DNA of 64,000 nucleotides from Strongylocentrotus purpuratus (lineage: Eukaryota > Echinodermata > Echinoidea > Camarodonta > Strongylocentrotidae): the NCBI RefSeq assembly GCF_000002235.5, contig NW_022145611.1:21489298-21553297 (forward strand), in the 5' to 3' direction. The notes under the pieces are model-generated. The model did not search any database, was not told where the DNA came from, and was given only the letters and a program-made list of their open reading frames with translations. This document shows positions 40,201 through 51,518 of the stretch, one piece after another; the stretch's first letter is position 1, and each line of letters begins with the position of its first letter. The position numbers and the translations under genes were made by a program.

Positions 40201-43200
40201 CAATGTTGTGGCTCATCAAGATATCTTGTCTTTGAAAGAAGGCAGCTCTTGCCAGAACTGAGCGCAAGTTGACCTCTTTGGCAGACTTGCCATCCTCAGT
40301 CAGCACACTGCCTAGATACTTAAAGTGGTTGACTTGCACTAGTCTGTTGCCATTTATCATGATAGTTATTTCTTTTGTCTTGCCTTTACTTATCATCATC
40401 ACCTTCGTTTTCTTCTCGTTGATTCTCATGCCATATCTCCTGACCACTTGATCCATCTGTACCATCTGTCTCACTCCGCTAATCCCAACATTATACATGC
40501 TGTAGGCATCACTTTGGCGCAAGTCGATTTTTGCACTCTCGCAAAGAATGCCTCATGTTCATCCAAGCGTGAACACATACCACACAAAAAAATGATACCA
40601 AATGATTTTGGATAAAACACTCTTTCATAAGATATGTAATAATTTACTGTTTCATAGATTATTTTTTAAATAATTAGCAATTTTCTAGGTGTAAACTTTT
40701 TTTTGACTCACACGGTACATACAAACTGGTAAATAAATTTTGAAATCCATTAAATCATCCATCAATTTACATGCTAACGTATTCTACGAACATCACTGTA
40801 GTAAAGGCTTATTTTCAATCTTTCATCAAAAACAAAAACAAAAACTAAGTCGATCTCATTACAATTCCCAGATGGTACATTAAGTTATGTGGGGGTGGGG
40901 GTAGGGGGAGGAGTTGTATGGACTTTCTGGTCTGACAAAAAAAATATACTGATCGAGAGGAGTTTTTTTCTGGGGAACCTTCAGAGACCTAAGTGTACAT
41001 GTACCTTTGATAGGCTTTCTACATCTATAGGCCCAAATTTATGTACATTTACATGCAAAAAGTGAGAAAAACCACCAGCTATGGGATGGATTTGCACAAT
41101 GATTTCCTCCAGAAAAAAAAGAAAAAATATATTGAAACTTTTAAAACTGATCAAAATAGAGCGATATTCAGTGAAACCAAGACCCATTTTTTATACTGTC
41201 TGCAGAGCACCACCTAGTGCTTTCTCTTTTAGAACTTAGAAGAAAACAATATTGAGGTAACATAACTATGACTTTAAAGGAGCTACACAAAGAAAATCCA
41301 CTAACAACTCATAATTAGAACAAATTACATATGGATGGAAAGATTTTCTCTCGAAAAACACGAACAATTTGCTGGGAAATCATATAGATATCATGGAAAG
41401 GCGTAAAATGCAATTTTTCAAGACCCTCCTTAGACCCCCGAACGCCCCTGAACATAAGTCAAACACACAAGCGTAACGAGCTCTGAAAAGTGACGTCACA
41501 CACTGGGTAAACAGCTCAGTGCCGTGTAGCAGTATGCAGCTAGCCAGCTGTGTCCCGTATGTGTCGTCACAAATATTGACGCTCTACAAAGGACCGCTGA
41601 AGGCAGAAAATCTGGATCTGAAACTAACATTTTTGAGAGTTGATTTCTCAGGCCCCAAACATATTTCAAAGAGAAGAGTTGTTGTATTTGATCGGCAATG
41701 CTTCCCCTTCGCAATGATATGAGTTTGGCATCAATTCAAAACACTTTTGATTCTTCGTGTGGCTACTTTAAACTATGGGCAATTCTAGCCTATCAAATAT
41801 CAGGGGGCTGGTGATCGCTGCTAAATAGATTCACTTTAAATTCAATTTATTTCACAGGTGGGAAAATAGTGTAATTTTTTCCTACTCCCGATGTGAACCT
41901 AACTGCCAGATGTCAGTAGCCTACTATAAATAAATGTTAACCCAGGTCAAGACTGCGGAAGTTGGAAGATGTAAAGATGAGGTCAGAACTAGAATGTCAT
42001 TTTATAACATTTAATAGACACATGGTTTGTAGTGAAAGAACCTATTCATGTCAAAGCCTTTACACACCCACACAGTGAAGTCATTGACACGAAGGAACAA
42101 AAATGTTCCTCTTGATCATTGTAGTACTAGTAATGTGTTTGAATCCGCTCCATTGTTGAGACTTACTTAACAAGTAACTCGACAGTTAACCAACAAGGTT
42201 AGGACATTATCTGGCGCCTTTTCTTTGTGTGCACTTCAGGGGGGTGTTTCACAAAGATCCTAAGTTGAACTTATCTCTAAGTTAAACTTAAAAATTATGG
42301 AAAGCCATTAGCATCATTGAAAATAATTTGTAAAAGTTATTTAAAAGGCATAAAATGTTGATTTAAATCATTCTTATTTTCTATTATCATGGGAGATTTC
42401 ATGTTCTTGATGTGGAATTTATGAAAAGTCTAAAATACTTGAATTTTTGCTTTTGAATATATTTCATTATAATTCTACAAATGGCTCTCCATAATATTTA
42501 AGTCTAACTTAGAGTTAAGTTCGACTTAGAATCTTTGTGAAACACCTTCCTGATCCTCTAATTGGCAATGGAAATCAGTTTTCCATGATTTGGTTTCTAT
42601 TCATTCTCTTGAAAATGATCCATGCGGACTAAAGAGAAAAGTCTGATATCTCAATCTCTCACTGAATCTCATAGCTCTAGAGTGGTTCATATCATCCCAT
42701 TTCAGGGCTCTTATCTCCTATGAATTAATAAACATAGCTCAAGAATTACAATATTACATTCCTACTTTTATTCATCAGTGTTTCTACATTTCTACAGACT
42801 AAAGAGAAAAGTCTGATATCTCAATCTCTCACTGAATCTCATAGCTCTGGAGTGGTTCATATCATCCCATTTCAGGGCTCTTATCTCCTATGAATTAATA
42901 AACATAGCTCAAGAATTACAATATTACATTCCTACTTTTATTCATCAGTGTTTCTACATTTTATAAAGAGTTTTTTCAAAATTTACTTGGAATTTGCACA
43001 CATGAACCAAACTATTTTAAATGAACACTTTCAATATCTTCCACATATTTCATAAGATTTTATCTTTTGATTGAAGCAAAAAAATATTCCACTGTTCCAC
43101 ATGAAATGTAATGATGTGCTAGTGCAAGGATGGAACAAGGATTTTTTTTTTAAAGCAGGACACTATTCACACCACAGGCTTTACAATTTATCTATGGAGC

Positions 43201-46200
43201 ATCAACATAATTATTTGAGGGGAGGAAGGGGGGGGGGGGGGGTGCTACCGGGCACCAAAGTTTCTTGGAAGACAGTTTAGTCACGTACTATCTCTAGACT
43301 GTTAGCAAATAAATGAATATCTTAACTACAGAATAGTACAGAATACACTTCTGGCTTATAAATGAATATAATTATGAGCTACAGAATACACTTGTGGTTT
43401 ACAGTAAATCCTTCCGGTAGTCCAAAGTCTAGCCATTATAAAATGTAGTGATCAAACTACATGTATACTGATCTGCTTTACCACTCCAGAAGTACAGTTT
43501 GTTTGTCCTCACACTCATCGCAATTTTTATGCCAATGGGATCCATAATGCCATAGCATGTTGCTTTGACATCACAGGTCATTTTGGCGCGGAATCCAACT
43601 GTGTACTGCCGGCCTGATCATCAAGTCATGGATTTTTTTCTTTCCTTCAGAAGATTACTATCTATTTTCCTTGATTAATGTTTTGTTGCCATCTTTACTT
43701 TATTTTAGTCTTTTGTTTTTCCTTCTCTTTCCTTGTGTTTTCCTTAGTTTTATCTTATCCTCTTCTGTTTCTACCTTTCCTTACGTTATCCTCTGTTTTC
43801 TTGCTATCTCTCCATATGCTATTCTTTATCATCTTCTCTTCCTGACTTTCCTTATGTTATTCTTTGTTTTTCCTGTTATGATCTTATCTTTCTGTCTTTC
43901 CTCTTGTCATTTTTTATTTTTACCATTTTATCATCTTCTCTCTTATTTTTATTTATGTTATCCTTTGTTTTTATTCTTTAACAATTATCTCTTTCTATCT
44001 TTCATTAGTTTCTTGCATACACACAATAATGCGAACACATGAGAACAAATGGGAAGAAAAACACTAGGAGAAATTCACTATTTTGAAAGCAAAATGGACT
44101 TTCAGAAACATGACTCCTGATAGATAGTCTCCGATGAATGAATAGTAAAATCTTTTACGCAAGAATGAACGGCCGCATACAATTTCACCTGCTCATTCTG
44201 CTCTCACTAGCAGAAAGAAAAAAATAAAACTCTAGCCATCTTTCTAACCAGCAGAAGCCAAGTTTTAGGTATGTGCAAAGTGAATGCAAAATCTACAGAG
44301 CTGTATGAACTGATCGGTGCATCGGATAGGTTAAATAAAACCCAGGCTCTGATGGTTATTGCCAGGGCTGGTTTACAAACCCAAAGGAATAAATGGGTTA
44401 AGTTTGATTCACATAAAAATATATAATATATACTGAAGTAGTTTCTATTTCCTTCTCATCCCTTAGAATGCACTTGATATTTATTTTTAGTGTCACCAAA
44501 TAATTTTCTTTGCAATTTCCAGTCTCTTGAAAAAGAAAAGAGGTGGGGAAAAATACATCATAATGATTAACGATTCAAATTATGTCTTTGTCAGTGTATA
44601 CAGTATATGCACATTTTCAATACTGAGTTGGTACAATGCAAACAATGAAGCAGATCAACCATTATGTAGATGAATTCATTGACATCAAAGCTTCATATTT
44701 CTGTCAATGCTCATCATTGCAATGTTGGAGCAGGCCGCTTGGCTTGAAAACCTGGAATGATGTACTTGTAGTATCCAAAACACTGCCTGTTGCTAAGGTC
44801 CCTGGAAGCTATATTTTTTATTAAGCGCACAAACACAAAGGCACTATTAAACTGGCTAATGAAAATGAGAGCACAGTGGGGGAAGGGCGTGGATACATTT
44901 CTGACTGGCTATTTTTTGTTTACATCTAATCAGTAATCAAGCATGCCTTTGCAAAGTAATAATCATCGTATTTCACACACCACAGATCACAACCAATTGA
45001 ATAGAATATGTGGGCGTTCAAAGTACTGGAGCTCTTTTAATAATTCATTGGACAATTCACCCTCAGACAAGCATACATTTTTTGTAATGCTTTTATACTG
45101 ATGTGTTAATGACGACATGACATGGATTTTAATTGAACAGCACTTGTGGTTCCCATTTATATTCCTTGGTGAACTTCATAAGTTCATATTGTATATACAA
45201 ATGTACAAATCAAAATGCCATCAGAATGAATTCAAATTTGATGTGTAGTTGTCTACATGTATATTGGGTAATGTAGAGTGCTATCAAATTCTTAGGAAAC
45301 TTTCACACAATGATAGAAACTAGAAATGAATTAAATGTACATGTACATACTGGCTTATTACCAAAGAGATATATAACATCTGGTCATGGCAGGAGTGAAA
45401 AACTAAATCATTATTACCTTTTATTTATTCTTTATTAGAAAGATTTCAAAACTATTCAAAAAAAATGCTTGTCCAAAACAACAGAACCTCCTTACTTAAG
45501 GTTCCTATGAAACCAGTTTGACTTTAATCAGAATTAAAGACACCCTTTAGAATATGCACAAGCAAGACGAGTCTTTCACATCTTGTAAACATATCAGTTA
45601 TTACAACTGTATCTGGATTCAGATTACAGAAAGGCAGGGCTAAGGCTAAGTTTGAAAGGGGTTGTACAGTTCTCTGTCAAATGAACAGAGTATCACATTT
45701 TCCAAACACATTTAGAACTATATGTAGGCAAAATCTTATATGCTGCATATTCAAGCAGGGAGATTCAAGTAATACATGAAACTATTGTGTTTTCTAGACT
45801 ACATGTACCTGTACATGTACATCTTACGGTATATACTTGATCCCTACATATCATCATTTTCATTTCCGCATGCCCAGGATTATAATCAATATCATACATG
45901 ACATGTACACATGAACCTCTACACGTAGTCGTGTGAGGAACCATTGTTTGCATGAGGGTTAAAATTCTCAACCAGGGCATTATGCGCATGCACGACATAT
46001 TCGGCCGTTTACAGCACACTACGTATGAGCAACGCCCCTAAGCTTGGTATTCATGTTCCAACTACTACGTGTACATTCAATGACAATGTGTGGCTGGTTT
46101 CACGATCTCCAGCCTTGCCCTTTGCACCCAGAAATCTGAAGGCAATGTTATCTTTTTGAAAGTCAAGTATTAACTCAATGTGATAAGAGTTAGTGCCCTT

Positions 46201-49197
46201 AGTCTCTCAGCAGACTAACAAATCCCTGAACCTAAAACATACAAGACAAGGGATATGGCCCAAAGATCAATCAAATATTGGTTGCGATTGCAGTCACTTA
46301 GTTTCATTTCATGCTGTTGAAATTGGTTCATGAGACGTAATGTAGACCTACACGTACATGTAGTATGTGTACATGTATACAAATATATAATTTATCAATT
46401 TCTGATCAATTTGTTTCACAGTAACATTAAAGATTTTATACAAATCGTGTCAAGTGCAGGATAAGGAAGTATTTCATCATTATCACATGATACGTTTCCA
46501 CTCCAGACATACTCATACACAACCGCCTACATACTACATACAATGTCTCCTCCAATACATGTACTGCCTACATGTATTGTAGTTCTACAAAAAAACACGC
46601 TTCATAGTGCTAGTGCTATTGTTTAGTTGCGGGATACTGGGGTCGTAGGGATCAGACTTTGTATATAAGAGCCTCCTTGCAAGTCTCACCTTACAATTTA
46701 ACTTATCAACACTCTCATACTGAGCAGTTCCGCATTGCAAGTTATATATATATATATAGAACCATGCAGATTTGAATTCCTTGAAATAAAACGAAGCCAT
46801 TCAGATTGCTAAGTTCATTAAGTTGCTAATGGAAATGACTTAATCAAATGTTATGTGAAAAATAGAGAAGCGTGTCTTCCTATAATTACTCCATTAAATA
46901 ACATCTGTTTATAATAACTAATACAAAGAGCTCTAAACTTTGTAGAACAATGCAATAATAATGTTTTTATGATTGTACATTTACATTGTAATGCACAAAT
47001 TTATCAAACATGGATGAAACATATGAGACATAATTATGTGCATATATATATCCTATGAACTATATTGCATGATAGCTGAAGTGAATTCAAAAATTTGACA
47101 GCCCTGATTGCACATTTGTTCCAGTTATCCTGTAACACAACATTCCTTCCATCGGTGCCCTAAGATTTTATATTTCAACCAAATATGTTTGATCTCATTG
47201 AGGAAGAGAAAAAGGTGACCCATTTATATCCCACTTTTAAAGTGTACAAATATCCTTCACAAATTATTTTTTATGCAGCTAGAAGGTATGAAATCAACCT
47301 CATAAAAATTAACCTAGCTTTGTATGGGCTAACAGATAAAGACTATGAAGAAAATAAAGAATAACATAAAACCCTTTGCATAGAACCAAAGTTAGAATTG
47401 GGTTCCGTGCGTCATGCCTTATACTATGCAAGTGTTTGTAGCATTTTTTACAAATCCAAAAACAACAAAAATTGAATACGAGATATAGGTAGAAAGAAAA
47501 TTGGGTTAATTGCCATAAAAAGTGATCTGTTTTCTGGAATTTCTCCTTCCTGATGAAAATACTTTCATCAATCCGAAATAAATACAAGCTATAATACTGT
47601 ACATTTTATAATATTCAGATTGAATTTTGTTCTTTCTTTTTCTAGACAAGTGAATGAGAAATGAAAACAGAAGTTCTTCTATTCACAAGTCTCAAGATAA
47701 GTCTTGGTCTAATGGATGTGTTGCCAGAATATACAAGAGACCAATTCAACAACAACCTAGAAACGTAAAAAGCATCCACCAAATTTTTGTCTCACTTACC
47801 TTTCTTTTCTTTACCATGAAAACAAATGTTTCAAAATAGGAATTCTGATTTTCTGTTAACATGCATAAATTGATGTCAAGGGACAAGGGAACATGTTGAA
47901 AGAATTTTCTCAGGAAAAGTACATTTACATGTACATTTATAACAGTCATATGTACAATTCAAACAGACAGACCTGTCATTGGAATACCCGTTGAATGGAA
48001 GGGGTTTTAAAATGCATGTTCTTGGACTTTAGAAGCAAGAGTGCAGGGAAGATCTGAGAGATCTATAACCCTGAATAGCTTGAGCATTTTTAAATGTAAA
48101 TAGTGCATTGAATTTTTCAAAGTGATTGACAAGTGGCTGAGGCTGGGGGGGGGGGGGGGGGGGGGTCACCTCCAACCCAGGAAAATGTAAATATTTTAAG
48201 TGGGAAAATTATAACAAAATGACACCCAGCATAGTAAGTCTGGGAGGGGGTATTGATCTTTTAGGTCAAGGAGAATCAAAGCATTTTTTAGAAAAAAGCC
48301 CCCCCCCCTCCCCACAAATATATGTGTACATGAATATACTTATTTACATGCCAGTCTCCTCTTCCTCCCCCCCCCCCCCTCTTTCCTTTCTCTTTTCCAT
48401 TTCCACTATTCAAACCCTACATATTGCCCCATGCCCCAGTTATGGAATAGGCTGGCCATTCAAAATTCTGCTCTTTGCAACCAAACAGTAGAAGAATCCG
48501 GGGGAGGATATCCAAACATAGGACGACCTCCAAATTTGAAAATATCTGTTCTCTTGTATTTAATCAACCAGCACTTGCGAGCAGAGATAAAGTCAGGAAG
48601 CGGCAATTTTTTCAAATCAAACAACCCCCCCCCCCCCCCCCATCCATTGCCTAACATTATGCACTAAAACCAAAACTAGTGGATGTAAAGCGGTATTATG
48701 ATTAAAGGTACTTGGAAATTCTGTTTCACTCACTTGATTTAAAGGACTGCAGTACATCCTCCATTGCTGCGTCCATCTCTATCATTGCAAGAGCATCCAA
48801 GTCCGCGTCTACAGACAATGAAGAACAAAGATGAATTATAAGAAAATGAAAAATATTTTGATCCAAAAAGATTATGCTCATAAATATGAGATATGATATA
48901 TCTCGACCAAATTTTTCTTGTTTTTTACAAAAATCATCAGGTTATTTAAATCTGTTTCAGAGTATCGCACTTATTTTTTTCGCCATGTAACAACTCTGCC
49001 TGAGAATACATATTTGCAGGTCATAGTTTGGGGCAATATCTGCTACTCTTAACAAGTTTTACAAGAGTTGTTGATTACTGTACTGCAAACCAAAAAGAAC
49101 ACTTACCTTCTGTATCATCACTCCTGTGCCCATTTACAATTTCTTCAGGCTCCGTCTTAATAATCCTGCGTTTACGACTTGCCCTTTTCACAGGCAT
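23769..49197 (-). CDS. REL: Class II NF-kB transcription factor (Rel/Dorsal type)
   Basis: DNA-binding factor that dimerises, is held in the cytoplasm by IkB and activates immune and developmental genes at kB sites. The long isoform (630 residues) joins 49107-49197, 48734-48808, 31614-31786, 30917-31065, 29837-30078, 28749-28844, 27971-28065, 26913-27057, 25795-25890, 24974-25126 and 23769-24346, all GT/AG and in frame. An alternative start uses 38210-38327 instead of the first two exons (614 residues). The Rel homology domain begins [15 protein letters not shown] and includes [53 protein letters not shown] and [20 protein letters not shown]. The nuclear signal is EKKKRKL. EGRxxGS rather than EGPSHGG marks class II, and there are no ankyrin repeats. 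The C-terminal third is Gln/Asn-rich ([13 protein letters not shown] and NNNNNN), as expected of an activation region. Odd points: Val replaces the conserved recognition-loop Cys, and YRPS replaces the RRPS kinase site. Confidence 0.93.
25209..25277. repeat. Compound (AT)n(AC)n microsatellite
   Basis: Alternating at followed by about 20 ca units lies just upstream (on the minus strand) of REL exon 24974-25126. Confidence 0.95.
28312..28616. mobile_element. MITE copy 1 (family also at 42237-42552)
   Basis: Inverted termini ctggaaggtgtttcacaaag (left) and ctggagggtgtttcacaaag (right, read inward) continue inward as atcctaagt. The interior shares aacatgaaatctc, aacattttatgc and aaataacttttacaaa words with the element at 42237-42552, which lies in the opposite orientation. 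It sits in a REL intron between exons 27971-28065 and 28749-28844. It has no coding capacity, and the superfamily is not clear because no clean target duplication was made out. Confidence 0.85.
31805..31824. repeat. 20-base poly-G run abutting a REL splice acceptor
   Basis: On the REL sense strand this is poly-C ending about 18 bases upstream of the acceptor AG of the first Rel-homology exon (31614-31786). It therefore forms the polypyrimidine tract together with ctccctattaatacag. Confidence 0.85.
32254..32398. mobile_element. Small foldback element in REL intron
   Basis: The left arm (tttaaaccctcatttacaca, then ccatg, ttaaaattagcgcgaa) and the right arm read inward (atttaaatcttcatttacat, then ccatgg, taaaattagcgcaaaa) are inverted repeats of about 50 bp. 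Total length is about 145 bp. Confidence 0.75.
33393..33800. mobile_element. 408-bp TTAA-flanked MITE
   Basis: Ends TTAA-aggtaaagaccagt and actggtctttacct-TTAA are perfect inverted repeats flanked by TTAA (33393-33396 and 33797-33800), the target used by piggyBac elements. Because TTAA is itself palindromic, a TA target cannot be excluded. It lies in the large REL intron and has no open frame. Confidence 0.75.
36411..36860. mobile_element. 450-bp MITE with perfect TIRs
   Basis: Left end acagccttttcacacacagc, then taaaattc, is repeated perfectly in inverse at the right end (gaattttagctgtgtgtgaa, then aaggctgt), with TA on both sides. The interior is richer in CpG than its surroundings and has its own cgtgtttaaac repeats and gcgcaatggc/tgcgcatt words. 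It lies in the REL intron, 1.35 kb downstream of the internal first exon. Confidence 0.85.
38210..38327 (-). CDS. REL: REL alternative first coding exon (internal promoter)
   Basis: Starts at the ATG at 38325-38327 and ends with a consensus gtgagt donor. It encodes 39 residues plus one base: [20 protein letters not shown], then [19 protein letters not shown]. Its phase-1 donor joins the Rel-homology exon at 31786 in frame ([13 protein letters not shown]). If the upstream exon 48734-48808 were spliced to the acceptor at 38394/38395 instead, the frame would meet a stop within seven codons, so the two N-termini are alternatives. IKTEPVSP fits the phosphorylation-dependent SUMO consensus (hydrophobic-K-x-E-x-x-S-P). 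A TATA box lies upstream at 38912-38919. Confidence 0.75.
38912..38919 (-). promoter_or_regulatory. TATA box for the internal REL promoter (candidate)
   Basis: TATATAAG on the minus strand, about 585 bases upstream of the alternative ATG at 38327. If used, transcription would start near 38885 and read without needing a further exon into 38210-38327. Inferred from the motif and position only. Confidence 0.4.
39321..40715. mobile_element. Long-TIR DNA element with TA duplication
   Basis: The left arm 39321-39528 (ccgtgtgagtcaaaaaaa...gcgccaaagt) and the right arm 40511-40715 are inverted repeats of about 205 bp with scattered mismatches, flanked by TA (39319-39320 and 40716-40717). Shared blocks in order are ttacac..agaaaattgcta, caaatcatttgg/ccaaatgatttt, ggatgaaca.gaggca and gcgagagtgcaaaaat. 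The space between the arms (39529-40510) is mostly a LINE fragment, so the original element was probably a foldback MITE later hit by a retrotransposon. Confidence 0.85.
39764..40505 (-). mobile_element. 5'-truncated LINE, C-terminal reverse-transcriptase region
   Basis: Open for about 245 codons on the minus strand. Recognisable parts are [15 protein letters not shown], the [12 protein letters not shown] block that follows the catalytic YADD in this LINE type, [14 protein letters not shown], the [19 protein letters not shown] block, [11 protein letters not shown], and a basic [15 protein letters not shown] tail. The catalytic core and endonuclease are absent, as in a 5'-truncated insertion. 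The frame is intact in what remains, suggesting a fairly recent insertion. Family assignment beyond a YGAETWTL-type LINE is not attempted. It lies inside the long-TIR element in a REL intron. Confidence 0.85.
42237..42552. mobile_element. MITE copy 2 (family also at 28312-28616)
   Basis: Ends cagggggggtgtttcacaaa and, from the right, caggaaggtgtttcacaaag; interior homologous to the element at 28312-28616 but reversed. Both lie in REL introns. Confidence 0.85.
42627..42960. repeat. 170-bp tandem duplication, nearly identical copies
   Basis: Copy 1 begins gactaaagagaaaagtctga at 42627 and copy 2 at 42797. The only difference I see over the shared part is agctctagag versus agctctggag, so the duplication is recent. 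Confidence 0.92.
43640..44005. repeat. Pyrimidine-rich degenerate minisatellite
   Basis: Irregular units of roughly 55-60 bases built from ctttccttatgttatccttt, gtttttc and atcttatctctct blocks. The open frame across it is low-complexity Phe/Leu/Ser and is not a gene. Confidence 0.7.
48734..48808 (-). CDS. REL: REL second coding exon of the long N-terminal form
   Basis: 75 nt, phase 1 at both ends, encoding [20 protein letters not shown] then SFKS after the junction Asp. It is an acidic, Met/Ala-rich amphipathic stretch. Its donor (gtgagtg) joins the Rel-homology exon at 31786 in frame, across a 16.9-kb intron that contains the alternative first exon. Confidence 0.8.
49107..49197 (-). CDS. 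REL: REL first coding exon of the long N-terminal form
   Basis: ATG at 49195-49197 in a good context (ttcaccATGc), encoding [20 protein letters not shown], then [10 protein letters not shown], with a gtaagt donor. It carries a basic cluster KRASRKRR and a SUMO-type IKTEP motif. Just upstream, tcctttttcctaag on the sense strand looks like a splice acceptor, so a non-coding 5' exon probably lies further upstream, toward 50-52 kb. Confidence 0.8.
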
Positions 49198-50551
49198 GGT
49201 GAATAATCTTAGGAAAAAGGAGTTCTTTAATTATTTCTCCTCACTCACTAAGCCACAAGTAGAAAATCAGGCCTATGTAGCTCAGATGTTAAAAAGTCAC
49301 CAAATTGTAATGCCTGTGCTCCACAATGATACACTCGATCGACTCATGTACTGCATGTTGTTGTGGTTCAAAAACTTGTTCTCAGCGTACATGTAATCTC
49401 TTTTTAAACATTTAGATCTGGGATCTATATAGATTCTTGATCTACTTATTCAGTTTTTAATATTACTTATGCAGCTTTGAATATATCACACATTTTTGTT
49501 CTGCCTAATCACTCAAAATATTATAGCTGACAGTGTGAGTAATTGACATTCTGATTCGAATCAAATTGACCTACACAGGACTTCGAACTGTGTATCAGGA
49601 TATAACATATATAAAGATGGCAATGTCTGGCAAGGTGCTCTTGATCTTGTGCAGTCTTCTTTTCTTCTTTGGGTTAAGTCTACCTCGGCCTCCTTCACAG
49701 TTGGTAAAAAATATGTTCAGTCAGTTGGTACAATAAAATGTACAAAGCAATGTCAACAAACAAGTCCTCAGTTTAGCCAGGATATTTCCTTGCTAAATTA
49801 TTGTTTTAATATTGGTAAGAAAAACTAGGCCTAGAGTCTACTACGATTAACTGTACTGCACTAGGCCTACATACAGTTTTGTTTGTGAAAACAACCCAGG
49901 CCAGGCTAGCGCTGTTTATCAATATCAGATCAGGCCACAGCTGCACAGTCAATTGCCAGGGCCAGCGGTATAATTATAAAGGACTTTCATTTGAGCACTC
50001 TCTCAACTATTCACACACTTTCGCAACATCAACGATATTACTCATCGTAACACATACCTCGTTCTGTCATCTTGTCTGGTGTTGCGCAATTCAGGGATGA
50101 AAGGTTGGGAGAAATCCCGAAGTTTCACTTCAAGCAAATGGACGAAAAATCTCATTAACAGGAATTGCGAAATACATATTACGCATATAGTCTAGTTATA
50201 GTACGTACGGCACATACGGAACATGTACACATAAAATATCCGTACGCATCAACAGAGTACGACATGCAGTACAGCTCGAGTCGAGTGTCTCCGTTGTTGT
50301 TGTTGTTTTAGTTTTAAGGGCGTGTGTCATGAGCTCCCGATGTCTAGTCTTAGTCGTCTAAAGAAAAAAAAACATTAAAAAAATCATGCGTACCTTTTCC
50401 GATTTATACAAGAGAAAAAAAAACTTCCATGTACTACTTAGTTTCTCTCAGTTTTCTCGCATATTATAAAAGTATCCTTAGCTCAAAAATTATCACATTT
50501 GACGTTTCTGGGGCTTAAATTGAGGTGAGGGGGTGGGGGGAGCAGGGGGCA

Positions 50552-50573
50552 GGGGGGGGGGGGGGGGGGGGGG
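50552..50573. repeat. 22-base poly-G run in a G-rich block (50525-50605)
   Basis: The longest of about 19 poly-G/poly-C runs in the window. The surrounding 80 bases are almost pure G/A and could fold as a G-quadruplex. Confidence 0.85.
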
Positions 50574-51518
50574 CAGGGGGCAGGGTGGGGGAGGGGGCGA
50601 GTGGAAAGGCTGGGAGCCGGGCACCAATCAGAGGCCGGATTGCCGGATATGGGGTTTGTGTTCCCTGGATCTAACATCGATTACTATCATTTTCTGTTGT
50701 ACATAATCCTATATAGAGTTCACTCGTTCTATAATCAGGGAAAAGGGGTGAAAGAATAAGGAGAAGAAGTACGAAAGAGAAAATGCTATATGCCGGGGTG
50801 GCTGAGTGACTTCGAAAGTGGGGGGGGGGGGGGAGCACCTATGAAAAAGGGCACTTTCTTGGAGGAAAAAAAGGGCACATACAAAGAGAAATCTCAAAGC
50901 AAAGATATTCCCCCCAAAATAGACATTGGTACTTTGTGATAATATTATCAGGGATGATTTCAATATTCGATTCTCTTTATACATGTACATCATACAAGAT
51001 ATTACAGTTGGGTGTGATGAAATAAATATTTATTTGCAAGCGAGCAAAGCAATCAAGGAAAATGTAAACATTAATAAAGAGGAAAAAAACCGATTCTGAT
51101 CAAGGTTAAGTGTCAAACTGTTAACCTATTCAAAACTAGCACAAACGTTTTATTCAAAATTGCTTTCGATGATTAATTAACTCTGTTCATTTTAATGTGT
51201 ATTCCATATGTATTGTAATTTGTAGGTTTTAATATTTTCCCTTTTTTGTTTTGTTTAATATGTAATTTTTTATCAGTCTATTTTGTGTGTTATAGCGCTT
51301 AGAGACTTCGGTGGTAAGCGCTTTATAAGTAACGTTATTATTATTATTTTTATGAGCCATTCTTATAACGGAAGACTAAAAAGACTTTTGATAAGTGACA
51401 CAACATAAATCATTGCTCTTAGTCCCTTTAAATTAGGGGCACGTATAATGATGAATGGAAAAGGGGGCCCTTATCAAAATGGATCGGACTAGTAAAAGAT
51501 AGAATCGCCATATACTAA

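Noticed and set aside
43671-44042. 123-codon plus-strand frame rich in Phe/Leu
   Set aside because: It is a pyrimidine-rich minisatellite; the apparent hydrophobic protein is a by-product of composition.
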